64,000 nucleotides of DNA, from the NCBI RefSeq assembly GCF_000685015.1, contig NZ_BAYA01000010.1:248001-312000 (forward strand), given 5' to 3'. This document shows, one piece after another, positions 24,801 to 33,411 of this stretch. Every line of letters begins with the position of its first letter. The stretch's first letter is position 1. The DNA is from Paraburkholderia bannensis NBRC 103871 (lineage in GTDB: Bacteria; Pseudomonadota; Gammaproteobacteria; Burkholderiales; Burkholderiaceae). The notes beneath the pieces were generated by a model. It was not told the origin of the DNA and did not search any database. It saw nothing but the letters and a program-made list of their open reading frames with translations. The position numbers and the translations under genes are program-made.

Positions 24801-25850
24801 CTACCGCACAGCAGACGCAGGAAAGACCGTTTTCCAGTCCTGCTTCATGCTGACGATGTACCACCCGCGCCTGGGCGCTTCGTCCCAGGCCTTGTCCAGA
24901 CTCATCGATCCGGGCTGCCGCCCATAGGCGAATTCGCGCGCGGCATCGTCGTGATTGAGCAGGAGTCCGAGCGAAGGCCCCGCGCCGCCTGTCGTGTATT
25001 CCAGCATTTCGCGATCGCCATCGGAGTTGCCAAAAGCGAGAATGGGCCGCCGGCCAATTGCGCGAAAAATGCCCAGCGGCTTGTTGGCGCCGTCGTTCCA
25101 GAAGTCGAGCCCCGGCTCGCGCACCAGCACCGCCTTGCCGTCTCGCATCTCGAACTTCAGCTTTTCTTCCGTTCCCACCACGTTTTCAGGCGCGACGCCA
25201 TAGACTTTATCGGCGAAGACACGCATGAATTCCGTGGTGCCGCCGGACACGATCCAGACCGTGAAGCCATTCGCGCGCAATATCTGGAGCAATTCCAGTT
25301 GCGGTTGATAAACGAGTTCCGTGTAGGGCCGATTCAGTTGAGGATGCTTCGCGCTGGCGAGCCAGTCGCGAATGGTTTCGTCATACTCTTCGGTCGTCAT
25401 CCCGCTATTGGCGACTTCGAGCAATTGCAGCGTCGCCTTTTCGTTCTTCGCCAGCGTCGCCATGTCGTGCGCCATCAGCGCGCGGTAGATGGGATTACGC
25501 CGCCACTCCGGATGCTGCGGCGCGACCGCCTTGAGGCGGTCGATCATGAAGATCACCTGAAATGGCAGCGGCTGCTCGCTCCAGAGCGTGCCATCGTTGT
25601 CGAACACGGCAATGCGCGCTTCGGGCGGCACGTATTGCGCACTGCCTGTCTGCGTGACTTCGGCAATGAACTTGAGGATCGCCGCGCGGGCCGCGCTGTC
25701 TTGCCAGGACGGCAACGCCGCAGCCACCGGCTCGCCGGCGGACACCGCATGAGCAACGGGCGGTGCGACCGGCGCGGGCGGCGGTTCATGGTGCGCGCAG
25801 GCGGATAAGGCGAGGCATGCGCAGGTGGCGACGCCAATCAGACGTCGCAT
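24801..25850 (-). CDS. HAD-superfamily phosphatase-like lipoprotein
   Basis: 349 residues from MRRLIGVAT, which gives a lipoprotein signal with lipobox ALSAC (lipidated C18); two earlier in-frame starts would spoil it. The HAD core is intact: FDNDGTLWSE (nucleophile D84, acid D86), IVSGGT (motif II), a lysine in GANKPLG and FGNSDGDREML (motif IV). It probably removes phosphate from a small substrate in the periplasm; the lipid anchor is unusual for HAD enzymes. Downstream of the DUF1254 pair on the same strand, 81 bases after its last stop. Confidence 0.87.
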   Translation of the reverse strand: MRRLIGVATCACLALSACAHHEPPPAPVAPPVAHAVSAGEPVAAALPSWQDSAARAAILKFIAEVTQTGSAQYVPPEARIAVFDNDGTLWSEQPLPFQVIFMIDRLKAVAPQHPEWRRNPIYRALMAHDMATLAKNEKATLQLLEVANSGMTTEEYDETIRDWLASAKHPQLNRPYTELVYQPQLELLQILRANGFTVWIVSGGTTEFMRVFADKVYGVAPENVVGTEEKLKFEMRDGKAVLVREPGLDFWNDGANKPLGIFRAIGRRPILAFGNSDGDREMLEYTTGGAGPSLGLLLNHDDAAREFAYGRQPGSMSLDKAWDEAPRRGWYIVSMKQDWKTVFPASAVR

Positions 25851-25931
25851 GGCCAGACGACCGCCTGGAACAGAAAAGTGGTGAATAGGCATCGCGTTAC
25901 GATCCACAGTCAGGCGGTTGAGCGGCTTAGA

Positions 25932-27344
25932 TCAGTTCGCCTGCACCAGCGGCGGCGCTTTCCACTTGCCCTGCAGCGCCTCGGGTTTCGGCAGATAAAG
26001 CCGCATGATCAGCGAAAACGGCCCTTTTGGCGCCGGCAACCAGTTGGACTCCTGATCCTTTCCCGGCGACTCGTTCTGGACGAGCAGCGTCAGTCCACCA
26101 TCGGGATCACGCTTGAATTGCGAAAGCATGGTCGAATTGAGCAGATAGCGGTTGATGGGATTCGCCACCAGCAAGCTCGACGGCTGCTCGTACAGGGTGA
26201 TCGACCAGAAGGCATTCACGGGCGGCAACTGTCCTGGCGCGAAATGCAAGGTGTAGCGATGCACGCCATCCAGTTTCTGCCCCGTGCTGTCGACATAATA
26301 AGCCGGATACAGGGCTTCTTCCCTCGAATTGCCGTAGATGCCCAGCACCGCGCCGGTCATGCGGTAGAGATAGTTATTCTTCAGGAAACTGCGCGTGCCG
26401 AACAGATCGCCCGATGTGATTTCGCCGCTGGCCACACGTTTCTGGAGCGCCGCGAAATCGGCCCATGCGTCCGTCATGCCCAGCTGCAGCGCCTCTTTTA
26501 TTTCGGGCTTGAGGTGATCAGGATCGAAGGGCTTGTTGGCGGCCACGCCAATCTTCGCGAAGCGTGCGCGCACAGCGCGCTCCGACGGCTCTACTGGAGC
26601 GAATTGCAGCAGAAAATTCAGTTCGCGGAAAAAATCGAGCGAGGTCTTCTGCATCTCCGCCGAGAGCGGCATCATGAAATCGATCGGACGCGCCGGCGCC
26701 GGTGCAGGCTTTTTGAGGAACGCGGAAAGCGGCTGCACCAGGTACTGATTCTGGATGCGCTTGACGTTGTCGAGATCGTCGGGATTGAAGAGCTGGGTAC
26801 GGAACTGCGCAGAAGCGAGGGACGTCTCGCAATGGATCACTTTGTCGATGCCCTTGGGCTTCGTGCCCTTCCAGCCCGGGCCGACGATCATATAACTGCC
26901 GCCCTGATTGCCCGTCGTGCGCGTGCCCAGATACGCAAAATTCTGGGTGTACAGGTCAATCAGTTGCAGACTCCAATAGCGGTCTTTTTCGATCTTCGGC
27001 ACGGTGAACACAATTGGCTCCGTGCGCAGGTCCAGGCCGATCCAGGAATAGGGTGTGTCGGAATTGGGCGTCTGGATGGCCTTGTCGTCGGGCGTGAAAA
27101 CGCGCGGAATATTGAATAACTGGTTATAGGGCGCCTTGTATTCAGGATTCTTTGCGTCAACGAAATAAGAGTATTGAATGCGGTAATTGTCGACCATCGG
27201 GTAGCCGTAGAGATAAGCCTCTTTGGCGATCACGCGGGCTTGCGCCGGAGTGACGTCGATGGTCTGCGCGCGGCCTTCCGGCATACTCGCCAGTGCCGCC
27301 GTCACGCACGACAGCAGCGCAAGCATCAGGCTCCGGATCTTCAT
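25932..27344 (-). CDS. DUF1254/DUF1214 exported protein (second of a pair)
   Basis: 470 residues. A signal peptide (MKIRSLMLALLSCVTAALAS) is followed by AKEAYLYGYPMVDNYRIQY, the DUF1254 opening. TPNSDTPYSWIGLDLRTEP and DRYWSLQLIDLYTQNFAYLG are the core of that domain; the C-terminal third, with NAFWSITLYEQPSSLLVANPINRY and an aromatic-rich end, is DUF1214. Function is unknown; family members are periplasmic or secreted. Its ATG overlaps the stop of the upstream paralogue by four bases. Confidence 0.92.
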   Translation of the reverse strand: MKIRSLMLALLSCVTAALASMPEGRAQTIDVTPAQARVIAKEAYLYGYPMVDNYRIQYSYFVDAKNPEYKAPYNQLFNIPRVFTPDDKAIQTPNSDTPYSWIGLDLRTEPIVFTVPKIEKDRYWSLQLIDLYTQNFAYLGTRTTGNQGGSYMIVGPGWKGTKPKGIDKVIHCETSLASAQFRTQLFNPDDLDNVKRIQNQYLVQPLSAFLKKPAPAPARPIDFMMPLSAEMQKTSLDFFRELNFLLQFAPVEPSERAVRARFAKIGVAANKPFDPDHLKPEIKEALQLGMTDAWADFAALQKRVASGEITSGDLFGTRSFLKNNYLYRMTGAVLGIYGNSREEALYPAYYVDSTGQKLDGVHRYTLHFAPGQLPPVNAFWSITLYEQPSSLLVANPINRYLLNSTMLSQFKRDPDGGLTLLVQNESPGKDQESNWLPAPKGPFSLIMRLYLPKPEALQGKWKAPPLVQAN

Positions 27345-28393
27345 TGCGCTGCCTCCTGTGCCTTGCAGGCCAGCGGATCCGGAAGCTTGTACTGACGCTT
27401 GACGACGGATTCACCAGGGCGATAGATACGCATCAGGAAATTCCATCCCCCGGTTGTATCGAGCCGGTTGGGAACGTTGCCGCACTGCGCCTCGGAACCG
27501 AAGTGAGCGGTGACCGTGCCGTCGGGGTTAGGTTTCGCATTGATGCCGTTCAGGATGCTGTTGGCACTTTTCATGTAGCCGTCCGCGCCATACACCGTAA
27601 TAGACCAGAACGCTTTGTTGGGAGGAATCTTGTAGGTTGCGCAGTAACATTGATTGGCGGACTGGCCGCCGTTGTAATTGATGTAGACCGCGTCCTGGGT
27701 CGGAAACAGCCCCCAGGCGCCCGCTGCTGCGAGATGGCGAATACGCTCGTCGGCCTTGCCGCGCGGCGCCATCGAACCATCGGGATATTGCTTGAATTTC
27801 GCAAACTCGCGGTTATAGCGCTCAGTGAGCGCAGTCAGCGACTTCTGATCCCACTTGGGCTTGGGAAACGGGTCGGCGCTGCCTGCATTGATGACGAACT
27901 TGTCCTGCAGCGCGTTCACCAGCGCGATATCGGCGGGATCGTCTGGATGGAGAAGCTGGATGCGGATCGCGAGAAACAGATATTGGGTATCGCGTGGCAA
28001 TTCATGGACGCCCGGTGTGTAAATAACGCCGGGGCTGTAGTGATCGTTGTCGATCATCAAAACTGAGAAATAGCGGCCCGGTGGCATTTCGGGCACGGTC
28101 AGCGTCGCGCCTTTTGAGGTATCCACAACGGCGCCGGAATAGAGCGTGTCCTTGTTCATGCGAACCACGGACTGCTTGTCCAGCGGGGTGACGCTTCGAT
28201 AGTGATAGAAGCGGTTCACGCCGCCTGCGAGCGTGGCAATGTTGTAGAAAGTGCGGTCGGTTTCCGCTCGTATATAGGTCGAACGGGTCACCACTACGCC
28301 GTTTGGCCCGCTCGCGGCAACAGCCGGAGCCGTGAGCAGCGCAATGGAAAGTGCAAAGATTGCTCCTGGAAACATCCTTTTGAGAGATTTCAC
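27341..28393 (-). CDS. DUF1254/DUF1214 exported protein (first of a pair)
   Basis: 350 residues with a signal peptide ending near APAVAA. Shared family motifs include VRMNKDTLYSGAVVDTSKG, MPPGRYFSVLMIDNDHYSP and a C-terminal NKAFWSITVYGADGYMK matching DUF1214. It is about 120 residues shorter than its partner, mainly in the middle, so the two are diverged paralogues rather than a recent duplication. The ATGA overlap implies coupled expression, possibly as a heteromer. The upstream 577 bases carry no gene, so the promoter should lie there. Confidence 0.9.
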   Translation of the reverse strand: MKSLKRMFPGAIFALSIALLTAPAVAASGPNGVVVTRSTYIRAETDRTFYNIATLAGGVNRFYHYRSVTPLDKQSVVRMNKDTLYSGAVVDTSKGATLTVPEMPPGRYFSVLMIDNDHYSPGVIYTPGVHELPRDTQYLFLAIRIQLLHPDDPADIALVNALQDKFVINAGSADPFPKPKWDQKSLTALTERYNREFAKFKQYPDGSMAPRGKADERIRHLAAAGAWGLFPTQDAVYINYNGGQSANQCYCATYKIPPNKAFWSITVYGADGYMKSANSILNGINAKPNPDGTVTAHFGSEAQCGNVPNRLDTTGGWNFLMRIYRPGESVVKRQYKLPDPLACKAQEAAQ

Positions 28394-28970
28394 GGCAACT
28401 CCTCATTTTTCGCATGCGACCGGCGAGGGGTTTCATTAGATTATTGGTCGCATGACGAATCAATGTAGTTGCGCGACCAAACAGAGAGCGTAGCCAGCAA
28501 TTTCCTTGCCCGAGGGAATTAGACAAGGGAATTGTTTTACAGCATGTTTGATAACTTAAAAAATCGGCCTCACCCGTTGCGCCCGACGGTCGGCATACGA
28601 GCAGATTTCCCAACCGCCCTTTTCATCGATCAAAGGCTGACGATATCACCGCTTTACGCAGAACCTGGCGTCGTGTGATCGTGCGGATTTTTTATGAATT
28701 TCCGAGATTACCGGTTATCAGCCGATAGCGTACGAGCAATGAGCGGCTGTTTCGGGTCGCACTCCGCAGTTCGCCCGATGCCGTCCTGGTTTATGCGAAA
28801 CCTATCGGACGCCGCCCTTAGGACATTCGACCTCAGAAGCTAAAGCGTCGATAATCGGAGCGTCACGAAGGCCGAGTAGTCGTTAAGTCGTTATCCTGGC
28901 TGGTTTTCGGGGTGCGCACGGACACACGCCTAACCGGATCTTCGAACCCAATCAATTACCTATCCGTTCC
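28394..28970. other. Gene-poor region upstream of the DUF1254 pair
   Basis: 577 bases with no convincing coding sequence on either strand. Base composition is visibly more A/T-rich than the flanks, especially 28500-28570 (TTTGATAACTTAAAAAAT). It should hold the promoter of the DUF1254 operon; I see no tRNA, repeat or recognisable gene remnant. Confidence 0.5.
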
Positions 28971-29204
28971 GTGGACACATTTCTTTCGCTCGCAGCGCGC
29001 TTACTGAAGGCTATTTTCCCGGCCCTGTTTCTCGCCGGGATGGCTCGCCTCTCACTGAAACTCTTTTCGCTCGGTCGCTACCCTACGACCGCTCGCTGGT
29101 TACCGGGATGGGACGACATCGATGTGCTTCAGTTGATCGGCGCTGTTGAATGCCTACTGGCTCTTGCTGCGGCAGCCTGGCTGTTTAGTCATTTTGGGCG
29201 GTGA
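28971..29204 (+). CDS. Small two-helix membrane protein, unknown
   Basis: 77 residues starting at GTG. Two hydrophobic segments (about LLKAIFPALFLAGMARL and LIGAVECLLALAAAAWLF) flank a short loop with PGWDDIDVLQ. Codon use is GC-biased like real genes of the region. No Shine-Dalgarno is obvious and no family is recognised. It stands alone between two gene-poor stretches. Confidence 0.4.
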   Translation: MDTFLSLAARLLKAIFPALFLAGMARLSLKLFSLGRYPTTARWLPGWDDIDVLQLIGAVECLLALAAAAWLFSHFGR

Positions 29205-29602
29205 TGTTCAGGGTTACGATGGCGTCATGCAGCGACGCGTCGGTACAGATCGAGTGCCGCAACTGACTCGATGCTGCATGGCTCATGCTAGACACATTAG
29301 GCGCTTGAATCCATAGCCATTTTCGGTCATTCAATCTGCCTCAATATTCACGGCAAACGTCGGCGACAATATCCGCATAATGAAACGGTTCGGATATTCG
29401 CTCCCGGACATCAGGGCCAGCCTCGATGGTCAACTGGCCGGCGTGCCGCCACAGCTTCTGCAGCGGCAGATCAAGGTCGCGTTGAGCCGGTCGCATTCAT
29501 GCCGTTGCATAAGATACTTCGAGGCGCGATCGTGAGACGGAGTGCGGCCAGTTTGAGTCATTCGGCATCATGCGCCGGATCATCAACAATCGGCAGACAC
29601 CA
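29205..29602. other. Gene-poor region with a possible gene remnant
   Basis: About 400 bases without an intact gene on either strand. The only coding-like stretch is at 29380-29535; the rest shows nothing recognisable. Confidence 0.4.
29380..29535 (+). pseudogene. Possible HTH-regulator remnant
   Basis: A 51-codon frame reading NIRIMKRFGYSLPDIRASLDG resembles the second helix region of MerR-type regulators (an xGFSLxEI-like pattern), but with no N-terminal wing and an early stop. The frame is open a little upstream of the ATG to a stop at 29314. Likely a fragment of a decayed gene, weakly supported. Confidence 0.22.
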
Positions 29603-30226
29603 TCAGATTTTCTCTGTTGCCAACTTCAGACCTAGCCCGACGAACATAGCGCCCATGGTCTTAGTCAACCATGCAGAAATAGCTTGGTTACGACGAAATG
29701 CGCCTGTCATTCTCGCCGCAAGGAACACGTAAGCGATGCTCATGGAAATTCCGACCATATTGCCAGTGACGCCCAACGCAATGAGACGCTTCACAGGACT
29801 CGGGTCGTGTGCGCTCACGAACTGGGGAAGCAACGCGATGTAGAACAGAGCGACCTTCGGGTTCAAGACATCACTGAGAAAGCCTTGCCAGAAGATCAGG
29901 CGCAGAGCTTTTTTCCTGGCATCTCCGACTGGGAAGGCGACCCCCTTGGAGCGCAATGCGCCCCAGCCAAGGTAGATGAGATAAGCCGCACCCAACCACT
30001 TCACCAGTGTGAACGCCGTCGCTGATGCCAGTACAAGCGCCGAAAGACCCGTTACCGCCGCGAGCAAATGCACGTAGGAACCGAGATTAATTCCGAACGC
30101 AGCACATAGCCCTGCCGCACGTCCCTGAGCAATCGTCCTCCCAAGCAGGAACAACATATCGGGTCCAGGGACGAGAGACAGAACAAGACTCGCACCAACA
30201 AAGAGCATGTACGTATGCAGACTCAT
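29603..30226 (-). CDS. LysE/RhtB-family amino acid exporter
   Basis: 207 residues, six hydrophobic segments. LVLSLVPGPDMLFLLGRTIAQG near the N-terminus is the family signature (PGPxxxxxxxxxxxxG), and FWQGFLSDVLNPKVALFYIALLPQFV is the conserved central motif. Such proteins export homoserine, threonine, lysine or related compounds. It has no same-strand partner and no adjacent LysR regulator, so the substrate cannot be guessed. Confidence 0.92.
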   Translation of the reverse strand: MSLHTYMLFVGASLVLSLVPGPDMLFLLGRTIAQGRAAGLCAAFGINLGSYVHLLAAVTGLSALVLASATAFTLVKWLGAAYLIYLGWGALRSKGVAFPVGDARKKALRLIFWQGFLSDVLNPKVALFYIALLPQFVSAHDPSPVKRLIALGVTGNMVGISMSIAYVFLAARMTGAFRRNQAISAWLTKTMGAMFVGLGLKLATEKI

Positions 30227-30375
30227 GATTTCTCAGGTTCAATGTCGCTTGGGGATTGACGACGAGTATATCCGTCCCAGTTCGGCCAGGAAGCGACACT
30301 GGCCTCACAAGCAAACCGACATTCGAGTGCCGGCTCATGATCGGCTAGCGGCTTTTCGTTCGAATCAGTAGCGCT

Positions 30376-30954
30376 CTACTTGGCGGGAATATTGGAGACT
30401 TCGCGCAAGACCTCCCTACCGAGTCGGACGATTGATTCGAGCAAGACAATAGCTGGGGCAAGTAGTTGGGCTTGCCGTGGGACAAACTCTTTTTCACCAT
30501 GAAAGATGTTGCAGCGAATTTGGTAAAGACATTCGAGAACCGCCAAAACACTATGCCGTTGCAACCCATCGGCAAGTCTCGCGTCTCTTGCATAATCAGG
30601 TTCTTTCGTACCGCGAACACTATGCAAAAAAAACTGACGGTTCAGTAGCAGTTCTGAGATCGCTTTGCAGGAATCGGCTATAGCGGGATTTTCCCATACG
30701 GCATCTGAGAATCGAGATTGTCGAATAAGTCGAGCCATTACGGAAGTAGCCTCTTGACGGTCTCCATGAAACTTCAGTATCTGTCGTGGATCAAAGGTCG
30801 CTCGGTATAACTCGGCTGATGCGGAGTAAAGGCGGTTGTAGGCTACAAATAATGTAAAGAATCGATCGAATAGATCTTCCAAGTTGTCGGATCGATAGGC
30901 ATCTGCCTTGGAGATCCAACGATCACAAAATATTTCGATTGAGTAGATATCCAT
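30376..30954 (-). CDS. Orphan HEPN-like helical protein
   Basis: 192 residues, predicted all-alpha. It contains ECLYQIRCNIFHGEKEF, in which R147 and H152 form an Rx4H motif followed by GEK, the arrangement of catalytic HEPN-type RNases and Apea-like proteins. The gene is visibly A/T-richer than its neighbours (frequent AAA, ATT, GAT and TTT codons), suggesting recent acquisition. The nucleotidyltransferase gene at 31709-32305 is on the same strand 0.75 kb away, but an opposing VOC gene lies between, so this is not a standard MNT-HEPN operon. Function unknown; defence or toxin roles are possible but unproven. Confidence 0.7.
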   Translation of the reverse strand: MDIYSIEIFCDRWISKADAYRSDNLEDLFDRFFTLFVAYNRLYSASAELYRATFDPRQILKFHGDRQEATSVMARLIRQSRFSDAVWENPAIADSCKAISELLLNRQFFLHSVRGTKEPDYARDARLADGLQRHSVLAVLECLYQIRCNIFHGEKEFVPRQAQLLAPAIVLLESIVRLGREVLREVSNIPAK

Positions 30955-31361
30955 TGAGCGTTCTGTCGATTATTGTGCGAACTCGAAAGGTTGTTAGCGG
31001 AAACAATTTCAACAGCACATTGTGCGACTGAAATTCAGTCCGCAGCATAGACTCCGGGTACTAGCAGCTCTGCAATCGGAAGCGATCCGGAGAAAACAAA
31101 CTATGCCAATGTAGGTTTCCAGCACCGCATAGAACTCACGTGCTCACCGTCGCATTTATGCGAAAAGGCCAGTTTACCTCTGAAGCGGTCATTCAGATGT
31201 ATCAAAATGGAAAGACTGCTCAGCGTCGACAAAAGCCGCTATCCCGTGCGCGAATTGGAAAGCAGATAGTTCAATGCTGGGTGAATCTCGACACCTGCGT
31301 CTCACGAGCCACTTTTTTTGCGTCTGCTAGATTGTGCGCACATTCAATGCGGAGGCATGTC
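30955..31361. other. Gene-poor region upstream of the VOC gene
   Basis: About 400 bases. A plus-strand frame extends the VOC gene upstream from 31140, but the good Shine-Dalgarno is at 31351-31355 and the extension does not match the family. It presumably holds the promoters of the divergent HEPN-like and VOC genes; nothing else seen. Confidence 0.45.
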
Positions 31362-31712
31362 ATGCAGCTCAGGACGGTCTATTTGAAGGTGAAAGAGATG
31401 GAGCCGGCAATCTCTTTCTGGCAATGCATCCTCGGATATGAACCGCATAAGCGATCCGCGAAGTGGAGCGAGTTCATGGTTGGCGCCTGCCGCCTGGGTT
31501 TGCTGCTAAACGACTTTGACGACGACTTTAAAGGCAGCAGTTCAGTACCGGTCTTCGAACTTGAGGAGATTGCACTCCATGCCTGCGTGAAACGAGCAAC
31601 GGAAAACGGCGCCTCCATCGTCATGGACGGACTGAAGATCGAAGCCATGCGGAGCATCGTCCTAAGCAGCCCGGAAGGCCACGAGTTCGAGCTTTGCATG
31701 TGCCACATCTAA
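31362..31712 (+). CDS. VOC-family (glyoxalase/bleomycin resistance-like) protein
   Basis: 116 residues from ATG 31362, chosen because GGAGG (31351-31355) is six bases upstream. The pattern LRTVYLKVKEMEPAISFWQCILGYEP, then an acidic middle and a closing SSPEGHEFELCM, is typical of single-domain vicinal-oxygen-chelate proteins, which act as metal-dependent lyases, dioxygenases or antibiotic-binding proteins. Its stop overlaps the stop of the convergent nucleotidyltransferase gene. Confidence 0.82.
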   Translation: MQLRTVYLKVKEMEPAISFWQCILGYEPHKRSAKWSEFMVGACRLGLLLNDFDDDFKGSSSVPVFELEEIALHACVKRATENGASIVMDGLKIEAMRSIVLSSPEGHEFELCMCHI

Positions 31713-32305
31713 CCGTCCTTGACTTGCGATGCCTCAATCGCCTTCCCCAGCTTGATCAGATAGCGCCTCGCCGCATCGTACTCCCCACGCCAGAGCCATT
31801 TCAGGCAGTTGAAAAGCTCCCACGCGAGGCCTCGGTCGCCATATCGAAAGACCGTCGTGTCGCGATCTGTTGACGCACGCCGCTGTGAAGCTCTGGCTTC
31901 AAGCACCTGGCCCCGGTTCACGATCTCCACGTACGGGCGCTCCAGTTCGAGTTTTGTCTCCGGCCCGATCACGTGAAACTCGATCGAGGTCATATCGGCC
32001 AGAACGAGCTTCCGGAAGGGGCTATCTGGCCCATGCGTGCCGTCGACGGTGAATAGGATTTTCGCCTGCTCGATCTGCTGCGTCACCGCGCGAAACACCG
32101 ATTGGCCCGCACCTTTCGAGCAGAATGCCACCAGGTCGACATCAGACAAACGGTCAGCGCTATGCTTCGCGAACGACCCGACCACGACTGCACCGATGCA
32201 ATCGGTCGATTCTCGCAGCGCCGCAGCGATGCGCATAAGAAGCGCGATTTGCAGCGTCGTTGAGGGATTCTTTCGCCATTGCTCAAGGAATGCTTCGAAG
32301 CTCAT
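31709..32305 (-). CDS. Nucleotidyltransferase-domain protein
   Basis: 198 residues from MSFEAFLEQ. GAVVVGSFAKHSADRLSDVDLVAF has the GSx10DxD nucleotidyltransferase motif (G43, S44, D55, D57) found in aminoglycoside adenylyltransferases and minimal nucleotidyltransferases; the C-terminal helical part (LAWELFNCLKWLWRGEYDAA) is typical of the larger standalone proteins. It may transfer a nucleotide to a small molecule or a protein. Just downstream of a LysR gene on the same strand, gap 46 bases. Confidence 0.78.
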   Translation of the reverse strand: MSFEAFLEQWRKNPSTTLQIALLMRIAAALRESTDCIGAVVVGSFAKHSADRLSDVDLVAFCSKGAGQSVFRAVTQQIEQAKILFTVDGTHGPDSPFRKLVLADMTSIEFHVIGPETKLELERPYVEIVNRGQVLEARASQRRASTDRDTTVFRYGDRGLAWELFNCLKWLWRGEYDAARRYLIKLGKAIEASQVKDG

Positions 32306-32351
32306 AGGATGGCCCTGTCGCTGAAGGAGATGCCGAAGGCAGGCATCAATA

Positions 32352-33284
32352 CTAGTTTTTGACGACGGTATCGGCCAGCGCATTGGCGACGTGCTGGGCG
32401 AACGCCCTCACCTTCGCCGAGTCGCGCCGCTCGCGCGGGCTGACCAGGTGTACGGGAATCGGCGGCGGTTGCCAGTCCGTCAGGAGCGGCTGGACTTCGC
32501 CGCTCGCGATCTCCTCGTCGAACAGCCAGTCGGGCGCGTACGCGATCCCCATTCCGGCGAGCGTCGCCGCCCGGATCACCTCGCTGCTATTGGTTTGCAG
32601 GTTCCCCTCGACACGCACGACGCGCGTCGTGCCCTCCGGATCCGACGCGCCAGCGCCCGCTGTGAAGGGCCAGTTGTTGCGCATCGCGAGTTCCGTATAG
32701 ACGATGCAGTTGTGCTGTGACAGGTCTTCTGGTTTGCGCGGCATCGATTTCCCTTTCGGCAGCGACCGCAGATAGCGCCGATGCGCCACGATCTGCCGGT
32801 GAGACGTCCCGATGCGCCGCGCAACCAGGCTGCTGTCGGCCAGGTCGCCGATGCGCACCGCAGCGTCAATGCCCTGCTCGACCAGATCGACAAAGCTGTC
32901 ATGCAGACGCAGGTCGATCTTCACCGTCGAATGGGCGGCAAGAAATGACTGGACGATCGGCATGAGCTTGAGCCTGCCGAATCCCACTGACGCGGCGATC
33001 CGCAGCCAGCCAGTCAGTTGCTGCTCGCCGCGCTTCAACGCGCCTTCGGCCTCGGCGATCTCTGCGACAAGACGGCGTGCCTGCTCGAAATAGCGCTCGC
33101 CTTCTTCTGTCAACGCCAGCGAGCGGGTGGTACGCGTCAGCAGCTTTACGCCCAGTACGCGCTCCAGCGCGGCGACCTGCTTGCTGATCGCGCTCTGCGT
33201 CGTATCCGATTCGTGCGCGACTGCCGAAAAGCTGCCCGCCTCGACCACGCGCACGAAGGTTGCCATCGATTGCAGCTTGTCCAT
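32352..33284 (-). CDS. LysR regulator divergent from the SDR/hydrolase cluster
   Basis: 310 residues from MDKLQSMATFVRVVEAGSFSA, the standard N-terminus of the CrgA-like subgroup; an ATG four codons earlier is also in frame. The winged helix has TTQSAISKQVAALE, and the effector domain starts at GWLRIAASVGFG. It is head-to-head with the SDR gene 127 bases away and probably controls the SDR / AhpD-like / hydrolase / SDR / MFS series. Related regulators respond to aromatic or electrophilic compounds, but the inducer here is unknown. Confidence 0.9.
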   Translation of the reverse strand: MDKLQSMATFVRVVEAGSFSAVAHESDTTQSAISKQVAALERVLGVKLLTRTTRSLALTEEGERYFEQARRLVAEIAEAEGALKRGEQQLTGWLRIAASVGFGRLKLMPIVQSFLAAHSTVKIDLRLHDSFVDLVEQGIDAAVRIGDLADSSLVARRIGTSHRQIVAHRRYLRSLPKGKSMPRKPEDLSQHNCIVYTELAMRNNWPFTAGAGASDPEGTTRVVRVEGNLQTNSSEVIRAATLAGMGIAYAPDWLFDEEIASGEVQPLLTDWQPPPIPVHLVSPRERRDSAKVRAFAQHVANALADTVVKN

Positions 33285-33411
33285 TTGCCCACCCATTCAT
33301 TCCATTCAGGACTAGATGATAGGCAAGCAGACGGTCTACTGCAAATTTCCGGAATCAATCAAAGTAGCTCCATCGCAAACGCGATTTAAACCGACCTCAA
33401 GGAGCACCAAC

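Noticed and set aside
28002..28613. Upstream extension and alternative frame over the first DUF1254 gene
   Set aside because: Different frame from the DUF1254 protein and no domain; the proper signal peptide begins at 28393.
30376..32305. Classical MNT-HEPN toxin-antitoxin operon
   Set aside because: The HEPN-like and nucleotidyltransferase genes are separated by an opposing VOC gene, and the transferase is larger than a minimal MNT antitoxin.
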